Assembly (NCBI RefSeq): GCF_000312665.1
Contig: NZ_HF536772.1
Coordinates: forward strand, 1,825,875 to 1,889,874
Length of the DNA stretch: 64,000 bases
From: Rhizobium mesoamericanum STM3625
Lineage (GTDB): Bacteria > Pseudomonadota > Alphaproteobacteria > Rhizobiales > Rhizobiaceae
Reading direction: 5' to 3'
A program made the position numbers and the translations under genes. The notes beneath the pieces are model-generated. The model saw only the letters and a list, made by a program, of their open reading frames with translations, made no database searches and was not told the DNA's origin. Of this stretch, positions 62,401 through 64,000 are shown piece after piece (position 1 is the stretch's first letter; every line of letters starts with the position of its first letter).

Positions 62401-64000
62401 AGCCAGGAGGTGAATGGCTCGAACGGTGGCTTCGGATTGCATAGCAATAATTTCGACGCGAGCGATTACCTGAAATTCAATTTCCACCAAACGGTTGATA
62501 GTCAGCCAGATCCGACAACCGTGACGTTCAGCTTCACCAAGAATGCGACCGTTAATTATGTCGTGCATTATTCTGACGGCACCAATGTTCCCGTCAATAA
62601 TGCGACGGTTACCGCGGCCAATGGCCTGACCATCCCCGCTCATGGGAACGCCATGATTCTGGACGTCGAGTTCTACAACATCGGCGACAAGACCAAGATC
62701 GACCTCGGCAGCGCCACCGTCACGACGGAAACCAAGACAACCACGGTCTCGACCAACACGGATCTGTCCTTCACCGCAGGCCTGACTGATGGCGACGGCG
62801 ATGCCCTCAGCGCGACGATTAACGTGCATGCCGTAACGAACATCCCGCCGACCATTACGGTGACGCCAACGGGCGGCGTGGCTGGTGGCCACAATCTCGT
62901 GGACGAGGCCGCGCTTTCGGCGGGCTCGCATCATGCCGGCTCCGGCAGTATCACGACGAGCGGCACCCTCACGGTGGCCGATGCGAATGGCAATGACGAC
63001 GTCCAGTCGGTGACCATTAGTGGCCACACCTTCGCCGTGGCAACCCTCGTGGGGACCACCGCCGCCACTGGCCAGACAGTCAACGGCGACCATGGTACGC
63101 TGACGGTCTATGGCTACGACAGCTCGACTGGCGTGCTGTCTTACTCCTACACGCTCACCTCGTCGGTGACCGGCCCTGGCAATGGCACCAACATCGTGAC
63201 AGGCGGCGACAGCTTCGCAGTGAGCGTCGCGGACACGAGCGGCACGACGAGCACCGCCAATGTCGTCGTCGACATCAAGGACGACGTGCCGACGGCGCGT
63301 GACGTGACCGTACAATCGGTTGCCGAAGGCTCGGTTGTCACCGGCACGCTCGATTTCGTCCAAGGCGCCGACGGCGCCTCTGTCTCGAAGATCGGGAACG
63401 TCACCCTGACGTTCGGCAACGACGGATGGTCGCAGAGCATTGCGATGGAGCACGGCACGCTCAAAGTCACGGCTGACGGCCACTATCAGTTCACTGCGCA
63501 GGGCGCTGACGTCTACAAGGACGGCGGATCGTCCAGCTCCCAGGTCACGGTAACGGACGGCGACGGCGATACGTCCACGGCGAAAGTGTCGTTCAATGTT
63601 ACGGACGGCTCGACGGACGTGACGACGGCGAGCATCGCTGCGTCGAACACCCCCGCGACCGTAACGGAAGCCGATGGCAAGATCGCATTCACGATCACGC
63701 TGAGCAATGCCTCGCAGGGCGATACCACGGTCGTGACCGATCATGGCACGATCACGATCCACGACGGCCAAACCACCGGCACGCTGCTGGTGGACAACCC
63801 GAACCACGAGGACGTCTACACCGACCCGTCGAGCCTGACGGTCAAGATCACGTCTGTGACCGGAGGCGGCTTCGAGAGCGTGGTTCCCGATGCGGCCAAC
63901 GGCTCGGCAACGGCACAGATCACCGACACGATTACTCCGACGACGGTGTCGCTGACGGCTTCGACGACGACGGAAGGGTCGAACGCCAGCTACGTGTTCT
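56413..64000 (+). CDS. Giant repetitive T1SS-type adhesin (5' part, continues beyond window)
   Basis: One uninterrupted frame from the ATG at 56413 to the window edge, at least 2529 residues, read and frame-checked at several points. Residues 1-80 are acidic and polar. Residues ~86-141 form a short beta domain (VRVEGNNLVLVQADGTEIVIV), then a VAAG dialanine at 142-145. Residues ~430-593 look like a jelly-roll or carbohydrate-binding-like insert. From 593 onward come ~150-190-residue T1SS-143/DUF5801-like and VCBS repeats rich in DGDGD, and at ~2400 an Ig/Calx-beta-like repeat begins. The usual type-I secretion signal would be at the missing C-terminus. Long opposite-strand frames across it are artefacts. 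Confidence 0.93.
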   Translation, partial: MSIEDPRISAISSENVSHDFRQDIHEDASIEASAQQGVEVAQVENSQQPEKTDRLPEAPQTVAANAHPAEIVPDQHNVAHLPADVSIDDIRVEGNNLVLVQADGTEIVIVNGALHVPTFLLGEVELPQQAVIAALEQSNINVAAGPDGSYSASSGSPSSGGNFDTIQQPPHLPPLIADLLQNTDQPDGQPGRLFGGVGRHGQDATPPTSLAVPDGSPTVSLHVINLGNLAATLVLDESAGIQTSPDNDTALSDIADLFKGVSNQGFDGHMNGAQYATAGLLQADIQFGINGPAATNAVQWSLELGSGNDHDSGLKTTGGHEIYFFEENGLIVGRYDAENGEVTSADPAAFALAIDPVTGQLSMVQYVSIYNTDSNSQDEIDFIKSGQVLAKVTVSDFDGDKVDATVDIGDKIGFSDDGPILISVPAPAGDYSGSFFFDGFTSNGNAWNENSGVNNTGVSGNWHIAWADGSEGTPQLERVGDGYLGMHSSTNGYMIDLDASPGDVAVSQVLKLAEGESYTLTFEAGAAQAGSKHLVVTFGGVVVLEIDPPGQMTTYSISIVGGAGNASNTLEFKETGHADYYGTFLANVSVTGNSAILDDEDVGKAGNQGGTGDDGHGATAFGTIDFDAGSDGLGHIQVTGLESVAGLGNAALSVMYIDDTGKGTAEALGEGVWTPNGQGGSMSWSSLHVQNAIVVTVNADGTYSVTLNAALAHPATGTEDNLVLNFGFDIYDGDGDHVSGTISVNVDDDSPSINQQALQSATVAEDDIKTSLSQGTSPNDGNADGSYTGNASNSLPGPATVSGSIANVVNFGSDGKGGFSFTGDVSSLGALSSHGDALSYTVANGVLTATAGEGEGARVVFTLTLSNDGDYTFKLFDQLDHGTDATNGSVSIDFGGLIQATDGDGDSIPLTGGLKIAITDDAPTTAGRAHVSGTVEEEQLNGNEDTSGGSGSATDDDISHHGHFQDNTTAVVSGSGANSLATLVNTGADEGGHFSFSSELVGNAIETDGGASVKSGGSLVSVTSVAEGVDSNGHYQTITAGTTGEAAHDVFTLTVYDNGSWKFELKDNLDHSYGNNGEGVLKLDLSSLVQYTDFDNDSVTLDAKSFLVSVIDDVPVAAISASASKAPTLETQDHDTIGSGVGGTDTASADFSGAFKITSSYGADGAGTTNTTYALSLSGNSHHDDHDDWERGGFGDRVDSGLESNDHAIYLYEINGVIVGSTASSSHSVGLSNTIFTISVDGTGKVTLTQYDAIDHVGNGNGSVISLDEGLVKLTATVTITDHDGDKATDSASIDLGCNIKFDDDTPSITLTAGSDAALTLTTQDADTIDTKYSAKSDTASQNFAGAFTVGSSSYGADGAGNIIKTYALSVTGHLDSHNRVDSLLESHGQTIYLYKIGNTVYGSTSTSSNSSDVLQKAVFKIEVDNASTDAGTVKLTQYSAIDHGGDGTVVSLADNLVKLTATATITDGDGDQKSSNATIDLGGNIRFEDDGPSIDVTVKNQDVTVATQDSGTIGSSSDTATANFDLAFSFNASFGADGAATANPVIKSYSLDLTGNAQDGLVASGLASHGHQVYLYEVHGQIVGSTASNSHNISAANTIFAMSVNSATGEVTLTQYGAIDHGGNGSSISLASNLVSLTETVTITDYDGDKATDSAKIDLSGHITFTDATPTANATVAASLDDEGQPNGIDAGAGDLTGANSKSYSGTLAFTAGADGSKSIEITGLTVQNSAHQGNGDLQVLYVDGNGVAHAETVTFTWNSATNEYVGTSDHFGGADGGAAAVIVTVSQTGEYNIAINAPLAHPFTTEQNTAVAGSEYEDDLTLNFTYQVTDGDGDKASNTLSVTVDDDSPTMGGVSTIAVIGTGAQVSVTGTLDFHAGADGAGHANLAGNVAPENLVSDGETVHYWVSADGATLIAYTGANVDTGTKVFQLQIADDRKGYTFTEYATFGLQTTTTNTTTETFTKADGELDHANSPAASVNITTDNGATIVAVVSGSQEVNGSNGGFGLHSNNFDASDYLKFNFHQTVDSQPDPTTVTFSFTKNATVNYVVHYSDGTNVPVNNATVTAANGLTIPAHGNAMILDVEFYNIGDKTKIDLGSATVTTETKTTTVSTNTDLSFTAGLTDGDGDALSATINVHAVTNIPPTITVTPTGGVAGGHNLVDEAALSAGSHHAGSGSITTSGTLTVADANGNDDVQSVTISGHTFAVATLVGTTAATGQTVNGDHGTLTVYGYDSSTGVLSYSYTLTSSVTGPGNGTNIVTGGDSFAVSVADTSGTTSTANVVVDIKDDVPTARDVTVQSVAEGSVVTGTLDFVQGADGASVSKIGNVTLTFGNDGWSQSIAMEHGTLKVTADGHYQFTAQGADVYKDGGSSSSQVTVTDGDGDTSTAKVSFNVTDGSTDVTTASIAASNTPATVTEADGKIAFTITLSNASQGDTTVVTDHGTITIHDGQTTGTLLVDNPNHEDVYTDPSSLTVKITSVTGGGFESVVPDAANGSATAQITDTITPTTVSLTASTTTEGSNASYVF

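Noticed and set aside
61072..63807. 911-codon minus-strand frame
   Set aside because: Same cause: the GC-rich repeat DNA of the adhesin lacks stop codons in the opposite phase. No ribosome-binding site or domain.

Overview
The window looks like chromosomal DNA of a fast-growing rhizobium (Rhizobiaceae, most likely genus Rhizobium or a close relative). The reasons are a beta-class CcrM methyltransferase, the block mutY - DUF721 - DsbA-like thioredoxin - smc - ppdK, a betIBA choline operon, a Rhizobium etli ReAV-type asparaginase, GC-rich codon use, and a rhizobial-type palindromic intergenic repeat between betA and betB. The genus is inferred from gene content; no database search was possible.

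Layout. 0-5 kb: partial HAD phosphatase, an ArsR regulator divergent from two small monooxygenase-like genes, ccrM with a strong terminator, and small accessory genes. 4-14.3 kb: mutY-HAD-NTF2 on minus, then DUF721, a periplasmic DsbA-like protein, smc and ppdK on plus; a probable small RNA or leader with a textbook terminator lies between smc and ppdK. 14-20.5 kb: small hypothetical genes, a metallo-hydrolase cluster, tRNA-Gln and tRNA-Pro with a decayed IS110-type transposase between them. 20.5-27.7 kb: ureidoglycine aminohydrolase, an ABC exporter preceded by a 34-codon ORF, and the sulfate-assimilation operon cysH-cysD-cysN divergent from an Rrf2 regulator. 27.7-31.7 kb: betI-betB-betA with a clear BetI-like operator. 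31.8-42.8 kb: HdeD-like protein, orphan ParD antitoxin, EAL-CBS-GGDEF protein, quinone oxidoreductase, a broken sugar-efflux transporter, asparaginase, a DeoR regulator and two glutathione transferases. 42.9-50.3 kb: TAT-exported repeat protein, exonuclease plus ATP-dependent ligase pair, alpha/beta hydrolase, and two tandem L,D-transpeptidases. 50.4-56.1 kb: several small regulator/target units (truncated winged-helix regulator, OhrR/Ohr, Xre/RES toxin-antitoxin, MarR with a DUF899-DUF1579-VOC operon), three of which carry visible palindromic operators.

56.4-64 kb is one continuous plus-strand reading frame that starts at 56413 and runs off the window: at least 2529 residues of a repetitive, probably type-I-secreted adhesin. 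Because it is open at its 3' end it is easily missed, and two very long minus-strand frames lying across it (637 and 911 codons) are antisense artefacts. This adhesin, the candidate RNA upstream of ppdK and the MarR/DUF899 module are the parts most worth following up. No CRISPR array, prophage, intact insertion sequence or replication origin was seen.
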